A DNA stretch of 17,165 nt from an uncultured Clostridia bacterium. Its GTDB lineage: Bacteria > Bacillota > Clostridia > Saccharofermentanales > DTU023. The notes under the pieces are model-generated. The model was given only the letters and a program-made list of their open reading frames with translations, had not been told where the DNA came from and searched no databases. Where the stretch lies: assembly GCA_937922005.1 (NCBI GenBank), contig CAKZWV010000062.1, forward strand, positions 1 through 17,165, given 5' to 3'. Shown here in pieces: positions 7,409 through 14,217 of this stretch. Every line of letters starts with the position of its first letter. Position 1 is the first letter of the stretch. Made by a program: the position numbers and the translations under genes.

Positions 7409-7414
7409 CCTCCT
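7409..7414 (-). promoter_or_regulatory. murD ribosome binding site overlapping the upstream stop codon
   Basis: AGGAGG on the minus strand lies nine bases before the murD ATG and shares bases with the TAG stop (7413-7415) of the aminotransferase gene. This decides the murD start and suggests translational coupling. Confidence 0.85.
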
Positions 7415-8621
7415 AGCCAACTACTTGGAAGACCTGGTTGGTCATCCGATTAAAGGCCTCTTGGAGGACGGCTGTCGGAGAGGCAAGGTTCAAACGGATG
7501 GACCAGGGACCACCAAAGTCACGCCCATCTTGCCAACCAATCCCATAGTCCCAGCCCTGTCTAAGGAGCTCGTCCAGGCTCTTTTGATGGGCCTGGCACC
7601 AGGCCTCGCAATCCAGGAACATCATGTAGGTTCCCTCAGGGAGGGCACTTGTAACCCCAGTCCAGATCTTTTCGACATAGCGGTGACCCAAGGCGGCATT
7701 TTCTCCCAGAACCTGGAGTAGGGCCGTCAGCCAGGGCTCCCCCTTGGTATAGCCAGCTATGAGAGCATGATGGGCCATGACGTTCATGTGGTTATAGCCC
7801 GTCCGGGCACCGACAGCGACGATTTGGTCATGGAGGCGGGGATTAAAGCTCACATGATAACTGCCTGCGATCCCAGCAAGGTTGAAGGTTTTGGTAGGGG
7901 CATAGAAGGAAACCGTATGGGTCTTAGCGAAGGTATTGACCTGGTGGCTAGGCACGAAGCTATGGGGCGGATAGATGAGATCAGACCAGATCTCATCTGA
8001 GATCACGTAAACATCATACTTTTCAAAGAGCTCCATGGCCTCTTTCAATTCCGCCTTGGTCCACACCCTACCCGAAGGGTTGTGGGGACTACAGAGCACA
8101 GCCGTATGGATTTTATAAGTCTTGACTTTTTCTTCCATATCCGCATAGTCCATCCGCCAAACCCCCTTAGAATCGATGGTCAAAGGGGAAGGAACCAAGC
8201 GGTAGCCTGCTCCCGGAATGTTGGTATGAAAGCCCACATAAGTTGGGCTGTGGACCAAAATAGAATCACCCGGGTTGGCCAGGACCCGGAGAGCTGAAAG
8301 AACCCCGCCTACAACCCCATTTTCATAGCCAATCTGGGCCTTGGTCAGCCCCTTGACCCCATTGCGTCGCTCTTGCCAAGTACATATTGCCTCAAAATAC
8401 TCCTCCGTCGGCCGAAAGTAGCCAAAGAGAGGGTGGTCCAGCCTGGCTTTGAGGGCATCGACAATTTCTGGAGCTGTCGCAAAGTTCATATCGGCCACCC
8501 AAAGGGGAATAAAATCCCAGCCAGGCCGAGGTGTTTCTGGACAGCCTGGCAGGCCTATGGCGTCTACTGCAAGGGCATCGTGCCCCCTCCGATCAATCTT
8601 TGTCGTAAAATCGTATTCCAT
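7413..8621 (-). CDS. PLP-dependent C-S lyase / aminotransferase, MalY/PatB family
   Basis: A fold-type I PLP enzyme. MalY/PatB proteins are beta C-S lyases that split cystathionine or cysteine-type substrates to a thiol (or H2S), pyruvate and ammonia; the exact substrate cannot be read here. In the 402-residue form the family features are FIPLWVADMNFATAPEI near the N-terminus, GVVGGVLSAL, SPHNPSGRVW (Asn about 181), ISDEIWSDLIYP (Asp about 209), the PLP lysine in APTKTFNLAG (Lys about 244) and a C-terminal Arg in GGPWSIRLNLA (about 376). Two adjacent ATGs (8624, 8621) follow AGGGAGG (8628-8634); the second has the better 6-nt spacing. The frame is open to 8663, but the extra residues are not family-like. 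It lies 46 bp downstream of the helicase and 13 bp before murD, in one apparent operon. Confidence 0.93.
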   Translation of the reverse strand: MEYDFTTKIDRRGHDALAVDAIGLPGCPETPRPGWDFIPLWVADMNFATAPEIVDALKARLDHPLFGYFRPTEEYFEAICTWQERRNGVKGLTKAQIGYENGVVGGVLSALRVLANPGDSILVHSPTYVGFHTNIPGAGYRLVPSPLTIDSKGVWRMDYADMEEKVKTYKIHTAVLCSPHNPSGRVWTKAELKEAMELFEKYDVYVISDEIWSDLIYPPHSFVPSHQVNTFAKTHTVSFYAPTKTFNLAGIAGSYHVSFNPRLHDQIVAVGARTGYNHMNVMAHHALIAGYTKGEPWLTALLQVLGENAALGHRYVEKIWTGVTSALPEGTYMMFLDCEAWCQAHQKSLDELLRQGWDYGIGWQDGRDFGGPWSIRLNLASPTAVLQEAFNRMTNQVFQVVG

Positions 8622-8667
8622 CATTATCCTCCCTAAGATCACAAACTGGGTGTAGTGTAGCAAGAAT

Positions 8668-11600
8668 TTACTGACCTTGCCAAAAATTTTGAATGATTTC
8701 CAAGGCTCCTCGCAGGGTCGTCAGCTGATAATCCCGAAAATTTTCTTTAGCCAGCTGATAAAAGGCCCCCTGGCCCCAACGTTCATCGATCAGGAGGACA
8801 AAGCCCCGATCTTCATCGCTGCGGATCAGCCGCCCCAGGGCCTGGGTCACTTTATTAAAAGCCGGATAAGTATAGGCGTATTGGTAGCCGTTATGGAGTT
8901 TTTGTTCGTAATAGTCACAGATAAGGCGGCGTTCTAGGTCGGGGCTGGGATTGCCCACCCCAAGAATAATCACCCCTGACAGCTGCTCACCAGGAAGGTC
9001 GACCCCCTCGCTGAATACCGAACCTAGGACGGCAAAAGCCAAAAGAGATCGCTTTCCATAAGAAGCAAAGCGCTGAAGAAAGGCCTGTTTTTCTTGATCG
9101 GTCATCCCCTTTTTTTGAAAGACCAGGTCTGTATCGTCCAAATCCTCCTCTTCCGCTAACTTGGTCATGGTCTTTTGCAAGATCGCCAGGTAGGCATAGG
9201 AAGGGGCAAAAATCAGGTAATTGGCCGTCTTGACCTTGGTCAGGGCCACCAGGAGGCGGGCAATCCGCACCACCGACCCCTCTCGCGACCGATAGGCAAA
9301 GGGCACGTCCGTCACCCCCAGGATTTTACGGTTTTCAACCGGGAAGACCTCCTCCAGGTTGAGAATTTTGGCATCGAGCTCTGAATGCTCATCGTAGACC
9401 AAGGAAAGTTGGTAGGGAATGGGGAGCATGGTTGCCGAAAAGAAGCAGATTCCACCCTGGTCCTCATAGCCCTGGGTCAAAATGTGGGCCACATCCAGGC
9501 AAAGGAGGCTCCATCGGATCCCATCCTGTTTGGTCCTTTGCGCTGCAAAGAGGTAGGAATCCCCAAAATAATCCGTCAAAACCTGGGTAAAAAAACGCAC
9601 TTCATAGAAAACCTGCCGGATGAGACTCTCTGGATCAGCAGCCTCTGCTCCCCCAGCGAGCCCCTCTGCCTCCTGTTTCCCCTTAGGAGCCACCAGGGCC
9701 TCAACCAGCTCTACCCCAAAAGAATTCAAAAACTGATTCAGGTGTTCCACAAAACTTTGAAAGAAGGTAGGAAACTCCTTGGGATAAGCCTTGGCCAGCA
9801 AGAGACCCGGTTCTCGAATCGTCTTCTCCTCTCCTGCAAATTGTCCCATATCGATCAGGGGCTCCCCTGGCTCAGCTCTCCCAAGCTTCTCACCTGGCTC
9901 GGCCCTCCCAGGGTTCTCCCTTAGACCCAGGCCACTAGCTGCCTTTTCCTTCCCAGATGGGGAAAGAAAGCTAAGAAAAGCCTGGGCCATCCGATGGAGA
10001 ATTTCCAGATCCTCCTGCAAATGTTCCAAGGCTCGCCAGGCTTCTGCTTCCTGTCGGGGGGTCAGCTGAGATTTTGGTCGGGCTAAAAGCCCTTGGGAAG
10101 CCTCTTGGCATTGGATCAACAGGGCTCGCAACTTTTCCACCTTCCCAGAGCCCAGCCCCGCACTGTACATCATCTTGGCCCGCTGTGCCAGGTTATGGGC
10201 CTCATCCACCAGGACAAAAGGCTTAGCCGGGCCTGGCTGGGGACCAAAAGCCGGATCTGAGCGAGACTTAGCCTCCAGGTGAATCTCCCCCCGTAAATCA
10301 GAAAGTGAACGGATCCGGGCCGTTGGGTCAAAATAATGGTTATAATCCGCCACCACCAAATCGCTGGTCGGGATCATTTCGAGCGCCAACTCATAGGGAC
10401 AAACCTGGAATTCTTTGGCTAGGGCCAAGAGCCGAGGCCGGTCCAGGAGGATATCTGCCCCCGTAGCGAGAATCGCCGACCGAATCTTCTGAAAATATTC
10501 CCTCGCATAGGGGCAGCGATCGGTCTGACAAAAGAGTTTGGGTTCAAGACAAAGACTTTCTTTGGCGTAGAGGATCAGGGTCCGGCAGGGAAAGCCCTTG
10601 GCCTGGAGGAGGGCAGCAGTCTGGGCCGCAGCCCTCCGACCTGCCGTCATCGCTGTGAGGTAGAGAATTTTAGGAATAGCCCCGGTGGCCAGGGCCTTGA
10701 GGGACGGATAGAGGACTGAAACAGTCTTGCCTATTCCCGTAGGGGCATTGATGAGGAGGACATCCCGCCTGCGTATGGTTGCAAGGAGGGACCGCATGAT
10801 GGTCTCTTGGCCATTGCGGAGGTTGGCAAAGGGGAAGGTGGCTCGGAGGGCAGCCTGGGGGTAGGCAATTCTCCGTAAGATGCTCGGCTCCTGAAGGGCC
10901 AAATAACCCTCGCAGGCTGCCACAAAGAAGGTCGTCAAGGCCTCAAGATCAAGCTTGCGTGCTAGGATGGTCGGCACTTCCTCCCCCCTTAGATAGTAGA
11001 CGAGTTGGACCTGGATGAGGGGGTCTGAGGGCTCGGAAGACCCGTTCGGGTCGGGATTAGCGCTTGCAAAGCCACCTGAAGGTGGAAGGCCGGGTTGGGA
11101 GACAGAGACAGGATCCGCTTCTTCACCTAGATCGTCCCAGAGGGTCTCCCAGTCCATGCTCTGGCGGAGGGCATAGGCATAGAGGCAGACTTGGGCCCAG
11201 TCTTCATAGCGGCCCTGATGCAGGATCTGAGGGGAACGAGCCTCGCTGGGGCTCAAGCTTTTCACCTCGTAGAGGTTGACAATCTTCTCTTTCTTGCCCT
11301 GGGGGTAGGCCAAGAGTGTTAGGACGTCAATACGTCCTTCCAGGTCTAGGAAAAGGGGGTGGCCTCCTATGGTTTTTTCATAGCTTGCTCGGACAGGGAG
11401 TTCCGTCTGCAGCTTGGTTTTTGGCCGATAAGCCGGGTCAGAATCCAGCTCAATGCGAGCCAACTCCTCCCCCATCCACCGGGTAAAACGTCGCTGGACC
11501 CGATAGCCCTCACTCATCTCAGACCGGGCCCGCAAAGACCTATCATAGAGACCACCGCGCCGGAAAACCAGGTGGGCAAGGTCTTTGATCCCCATCTGAC

Positions 11601-11763
11601 CGTATAAGGGAGTGGGGTCAGCTGGTGGTGAGAAATCAGCCATGCAAGGACCTTCTTTTTCTTCGGCCCCTTTCGTTGAATCAATAAAAAAAGAGGAGGC
11701 TCCAGGCTCCCTCTCGGGGGCTCGAGTCTCCTCTTCTTCGTGCCTAGGTGAAAAAATCTCCAA
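8668..11763 (-). CDS. PD-(D/E)XK nuclease / XPD-DinG-type Fe-S helicase fusion
   Basis: The 1031-residue protein joins a RecB/Cas4-like nuclease domain to a Rad3/XPD (COG1199) superfamily 2 helicase. Nuclease: Asp146 in GRIDVL, Glu166-x-Lys168 in YEVKS, and the QxxxY motif at Gln191-Tyr195. Helicase: Walker A APTGIGKT (340-347); probable 4Fe-4S ligands Cys405, Cys412, Cys417 and Cys455; motif II DEAH (520-523); SAT (776-778); motif VI QALGRLIR (974-981). It should be an ATP-driven 5'-3' DNA helicase with attached nuclease, acting in repair (function inferred from domains). Residues about 595-715 are a low-complexity insert with GRAEPGE twice. The TTG start has AAGGAG six bases upstream; an alternative is Met41 (ATG at 11643), preceded by AAGAAGG. 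The first 40 residues are charged and not family-like, so the later start is possible. It begins 16 nt after tRNA-Leu. Confidence 0.92.
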   Translation of the reverse strand: MEIFSPRHEEEETRAPEREPGASSFFIDSTKGAEEKEGPCMADFSPPADPTPLYGQMGIKDLAHLVFRRGGLYDRSLRARSEMSEGYRVQRRFTRWMGEELARIELDSDPAYRPKTKLQTELPVRASYEKTIGGHPLFLDLEGRIDVLTLLAYPQGKKEKIVNLYEVKSLSPSEARSPQILHQGRYEDWAQVCLYAYALRQSMDWETLWDDLGEEADPVSVSQPGLPPSGGFASANPDPNGSSEPSDPLIQVQLVYYLRGEEVPTILARKLDLEALTTFFVAACEGYLALQEPSILRRIAYPQAALRATFPFANLRNGQETIMRSLLATIRRRDVLLINAPTGIGKTVSVLYPSLKALATGAIPKILYLTAMTAGRRAAAQTAALLQAKGFPCRTLILYAKESLCLEPKLFCQTDRCPYAREYFQKIRSAILATGADILLDRPRLLALAKEFQVCPYELALEMIPTSDLVVADYNHYFDPTARIRSLSDLRGEIHLEAKSRSDPAFGPQPGPAKPFVLVDEAHNLAQRAKMMYSAGLGSGKVEKLRALLIQCQEASQGLLARPKSQLTPRQEAEAWRALEHLQEDLEILHRMAQAFLSFLSPSGKEKAASGLGLRENPGRAEPGEKLGRAEPGEPLIDMGQFAGEEKTIREPGLLLAKAYPKEFPTFFQSFVEHLNQFLNSFGVELVEALVAPKGKQEAEGLAGGAEAADPESLIRQVFYEVRFFTQVLTDYFGDSYLFAAQRTKQDGIRWSLLCLDVAHILTQGYEDQGGICFFSATMLPIPYQLSLVYDEHSELDAKILNLEEVFPVENRKILGVTDVPFAYRSREGSVVRIARLLVALTKVKTANYLIFAPSYAYLAILQKTMTKLAEEEDLDDTDLVFQKKGMTDQEKQAFLQRFASYGKRSLLAFAVLGSVFSEGVDLPGEQLSGVIILGVGNPSPDLERRLICDYYEQKLHNGYQYAYTYPAFNKVTQALGRLIRSDEDRGFVLLIDERWGQGAFYQLAKENFRDYQLTTLRGALEIIQNFWQGQ

Positions 11764-11769
11764 AGCATG

Positions 11770-11775
11770 CTCCTT
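11770..11775 (-). promoter_or_regulatory. Helicase ribosome binding site just after tRNA-Leu
   Basis: AAGGAG on the minus strand begins four bases after the tRNA CCA end and lies six bases before the TTG start at 11763. An ATG one base downstream of the AAGGAG is too close to be used and is out of frame. Confidence 0.7.
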
Positions 11776-11779
11776 ATCT

Positions 11780-11864
11780 TGGTGCGGAAAACAGGACTTG
11801 AACCTGCATGATGTTACTCACTAGTACCTGAAACTAGCGCGTCTGCCAATTCCGCCATTTCCGC
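11780..11864 (-). tRNA. tRNA-Leu (anticodon CAG)
   Basis: An 85-nt class II tRNA on the minus strand. The acceptor stem pairs GCGGAAA with TTTCCGC, the discriminator is A and CCA is encoded. The anticodon arm is CTAGT-TTCAGGT-ACTAG, giving CAG (decodes CUG). A variable arm (TGA/TCA) and a T loop TTCAAGT are present. No terminator follows; the helicase ribosome binding site begins four bases later, so the transcript must be cut at the tRNA 3' end to give a mature tRNA and a helicase mRNA. Confidence 0.97.
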
Positions 11865-11966
11865 ATAAGCTTGCCAGCCGATGGCTGTGCACGTAGCTTT
11901 GCTAGCCTCGATAGAAGCAATCAGGTAAACTGTTAAGCTCCTTCCACTTGGCTGCTACATTGAATT

Positions 11967-11995
11967 AAGATACTAGGTCTTCAAAAAAAATGCAA
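11967..11995 (-). promoter_or_regulatory. Vegetative promoter of the tRNA-Leu/helicase/patB-like/murD unit
   Basis: TTGCAT (11990-11995) and TATCTT (11967-11972) on the minus strand are 17 bp apart. Transcription would begin near 11960, leaving a leader of about 95 nt with a CAGCC/GGCTG hairpin before the tRNA. The -35 box overlaps the hairpin foot and T-tract of the upstream terminator. Confidence 0.75.
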
Positions 11996-12031
11996 GGGCT
12001 CCGGTAAAAATTTCTAGGCCGAAGTCCTTGC
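11983..12031 (-). terminator. Strong intrinsic terminator of the amidase/lipoprotein pair
   Basis: On the minus strand GCAAGG pairs with CCTTGC (12026-12031 with 11992-11997), then one A-C mismatch, then CTTCGG with CCGGAG (12019-12024 with 11999-12004), closing a 14-base loop. Eight Ts follow (11983-11990). It is about 85 bp past the lipoprotein stop at 12116; the stretch 12032-12115 holds no other feature that I can support. Confidence 0.85.
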
Positions 12032-12115
12032 TTCTTTGGCTTGGAGTATTTGTTCATGGAAAGGCCGGGTTATGAGCTCGTTACTGAATCCTTAGCTCAC
12101 CCTCTCACGAGCTTA

Positions 12116-12967
12116 CTACTTTTTATTCAGCTCGTCCTCCATGGCCTTGAAAAGTTCCTGGTATTCAGGAATATCTTGAACATTTTTAGGACGAGATGGT
12201 GAGGTCTCTCCTTCCTTCCTGTCAAGAGGAAGGCCCTCGCAGCGCCACACACTATGGTAGGCCTCTCGGTAGGAATCGACCTTGGTTAAGTCCACGTCGG
12301 GCTTACTCTTAAGCTCATCATAATGAAAATCTAGCCAAACCACATTTTTCTTCCAGCTATCAAGAGTGGCATGGCGGTTGGGATCCTGTTGATTGATGAG
12401 CGTTACGATATATTCTTCCTCTTCCTGGACTCTCCTATAGGGTTCTAGGTAAGTATCGGGGTTGGTATCGAGCTCAATTTCATGGAGGAGGGGGCACTCC
12501 TTCAATAGTGTCTGGTAATCCATCCCGGCTTGGTATGGTAGGCCATCTTTTTTCTCCTTATTTTCCTGATTCCACTTCTTACGATGGGTTTCCAGGAAAG
12601 TATCTATGGCGGGGAGATCAATGTTGTCTTCGTCCTTGATGGCATCATAATTAGCATCGAGCCAGACTACTATGCGCTTCCAGTCGTTGGGATCAACTTT
12701 CCAATCTGGAGAATACTTGTGAATTGCCTCTAGGACTACATCTACATCATTGCCATGACCGATAGGCTCCGAAGGAGATGTTAAAAAATAACTTGTCTCA
12801 GCGGTAAGAGATTCAGAAGTCATTTCATCATGATTCAACATTGTGGTAGATGAAATATCTTCCTTAGCTGGAGAGGCCTGTAAAGGTACAGTTCCATGCT
12901 GACAACCCGCACTCCCCAAACATAGAAAGCAAATGAAAACGGAATAACAGATGATTTTTTTATACAT
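12116..12967 (-). CDS. Lipoprotein with two copies of the module shared with the adjacent amidase
   Basis: The 283-residue protein has a signal sequence with lipobox LGSAGC (Cys22), so it should be anchored outside the membrane. After a polar linker come two related, probably alpha-helical modules: residues 75-132 (contains DWKRIVVWLDANYD) and 177-243 (contains SWKKNVVWLDFHYDEL and ends SVWRC). The second is about half identical by eye to residues 68-135 of the neighbouring amidase. A Tyr-Gln-x-Leu helix follows each module (MDYQTLLKE, PEYQELFKA). There is no amidase or other catalytic domain. It begins 20 bp after the amidase stop, with a weak ribosome binding site (AAAAGG about 10 nt before the ATG), so the two are co-transcribed. 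I do not recognise a named family. Possible roles are anchor, regulator or inhibitor of the amidase, or a surface protein using the same binding module. Confidence 0.85.
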   Translation of the reverse strand: MYKKIICYSVFICFLCLGSAGCQHGTVPLQASPAKEDISSTTMLNHDEMTSESLTAETSYFLTSPSEPIGHGNDVDVVLEAIHKYSPDWKVDPNDWKRIVVWLDANYDAIKDEDNIDLPAIDTFLETHRKKWNQENKEKKDGLPYQAGMDYQTLLKECPLLHEIELDTNPDTYLEPYRRVQEEEEYIVTLINQQDPNRHATLDSWKKNVVWLDFHYDELKSKPDVDLTKVDSYREAYHSVWRCEGLPLDRKEGETSPSRPKNVQDIPEYQELFKAMEDELNKK

Positions 12968-12987
12968 GTTAGGAATACCTTTTAGCT

Positions 12988-13929
12988 TTACATATGGAAG
13001 ATAATAAAAGGATATAGGCCTGCTATGTACTTTATAGATCCTGTGATTGTATCTTGTGTGTGCGCTGCATAAACCAAATCCTTAGCTGAAGTGTTGTACC
13101 CAACAATGACAACAATATGGAACGCTCTACCTCTGCTATTTAGCCAAGCCACCGCATCGCCTTTGTACCCAAAACTATAGGCTCCTTCATATGAATTAAA
13201 AGACTGGCTCTGAGAATGATCCGTCCAATATTCTTTAAAGGCGTCCGCACCTCTCCATGTTGAGGAAACCTGATTAATATCGGCTATACTACCAGATGAA
13301 AACCAGTACGAAGTGTCGCTAGATGGACCAAAGGACATCCTTTTTCCACCTGCATAGAGACATTGGGAAACAAAGTTCGCACAATCTCCACCGTAAGGAG
13401 ACCAATCAGGATAATTAGAATTATAATTTGACCAATAAGACGTTGCATAAGCCGCAGCTGTACTTCCATCATAATTTGTACTAGACAAAATATTGGTATG
13501 GAGTTTGACTTTAGAAGATTTATTCTTGCACCGCCTCACAGAACGGTAGGCTTCTATATATGAGTCTACATCTACCATATTGATAGACTCATCCTCATTC
13601 ATAAGTTGATAATTCGCTTCTAGCCAGTGCAAATTCTCCTCCCATCCATCAAGAGTAGCATGACTATCAGGAGCTAAGCGATTGATCACCCCTACAACAT
13701 ACTCTTCTTCTCGTTGCACTCTACTGTAGGCTTCCTGAATATCAGCTAGAGAGCGTTCCAAATCAACTTTAAGATTCTCTGTAGCGTTCTCTTTTAGCCA
13801 CCTTTGATATTCAATCGAACTCTCGTTAAATGGCTTCACTTTGCTTTCCTCAGCTAACGTTGGTTGGCTGAAATTCGGTAGGATCAAGCACAAGGCCAAG
13901 ATGATACAAAGAACAGATAATTTTTTCAT
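12988..13929 (-). CDS. Secreted Amidase_6-type cysteine amidase with an N-terminal shared module
   Basis: From the ATG at 13929 the protein has 313 residues. A signal peptide ends near PTLA/EES (about residue 26) and there is no lipobox, so the protein is exported. Residues 68-135 are the module shared with the next gene (SRVQREEEYVVGVINR, HATLDGW, VDSYIEAYRSVRRC). Residues about 152-313 are a putative amidase domain of the Amidase_6 type: YGGDCANFVSQCLYAGG with likely nucleophile Cys183, RAFHIVVIVGY with His271, and YAAHTQD with His290. Such domains are cysteine hydrolases thought to cut peptide or amide bonds, often in the cell wall; the substrate here is unknown. AGGAGG seven bases before this ATG decides the start; the open frame extends to 14001, but that part includes the promoter leader. 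The gene is AT-richer than its neighbours. Confidence 0.88.
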   Translation of the reverse strand: MKKLSVLCIILALCLILPNFSQPTLAEESKVKPFNESSIEYQRWLKENATENLKVDLERSLADIQEAYSRVQREEEYVVGVINRLAPDSHATLDGWEENLHWLEANYQLMNEDESINMVDVDSYIEAYRSVRRCKNKSSKVKLHTNILSSTNYDGSTAAAYATSYWSNYNSNYPDWSPYGGDCANFVSQCLYAGGKRMSFGPSSDTSYWFSSGSIADINQVSSTWRGADAFKEYWTDHSQSQSFNSYEGAYSFGYKGDAVAWLNSRGRAFHIVVIVGYNTSAKDLVYAAHTQDTITGSIKYIAGLYPFIIFHM

Positions 13930-13936
13930 GAGTATA

Positions 13937-13942
13937 CCTCCT
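13937..13942 (-). promoter_or_regulatory. Amidase ribosome binding site that fixes the start
   Basis: AGGAGG on the minus strand lies seven bases before the ATG at 13927-13929, directly ahead of a typical signal peptide (MKKLSVLCIILALCL). This rules out the upstream in-frame ATG at 14001. Confidence 0.88.
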
Positions 13943-14028
13943 ACTAACAATGTATAGCAAAAAGCTAGATATAGATACGTTCGCAAACAACTATAGGTCA
14001 AATGGAAATTAACTTTAGTCGTTACATC

Positions 14029-14056
14029 ATTATAACATGTTATGCCATTAAAGCAA
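14029..14056 (-). promoter_or_regulatory. Promoter of the amidase/lipoprotein pair with an overlapping palindrome
   Basis: TTGCTT (14051-14056) and a perfect TATAAT (14029-14034) are 16 bp apart on the minus strand (TTTGCT would give 17). A perfect 12-bp palindrome, ATAACATGTTAT (14032-14043), overlaps the -10 box and spacer, the usual place for a repressor operator. The leader to the amidase ATG is about 90 nt. Between this promoter and the sdaAA stop (14057-14217) I see no gene and no clear terminator. Confidence 0.65.
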
Positions 14057-14217
14057 ATGCTCCACCAATATTTCCCTGATAAAGTAGAAAAACTTTGATT
14101 TAATTAGACTACTCCAAACATAATCTGCTAAATATGAAATATCTCCCACAAAGCGAATTAACAAATGGTCTTCAACGCATGTTCACCTCTATAACCTTAT
14201 GATAAATTTTTGCTTGA

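Noticed and set aside
9385..9924. Plus-strand open frame (179 codons) inside the helicase gene
   Set aside because: It is fully antisense to the helicase domain, with no recognisable motif; a shadow of GC-rich coding DNA.
11514..11768. Minus-strand frame starting at the ATG next to the helicase Shine-Dalgarno
   Set aside because: The ATG is one base from the AAGGAG, too close for initiation, and the frame is out of register with the helicase and has no family features.
13930..14001. Upstream in-frame ATG giving a 337-residue amidase
   Set aside because: It would add 24 residues before a typical signal peptide and place the start within the leader; AGGAGG lies just before the later ATG.
14057..14217. 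Terminator for sdaAA
   Set aside because: I found only weak, imperfect inverted repeats here and no hairpin followed by a T-run on the minus strand.
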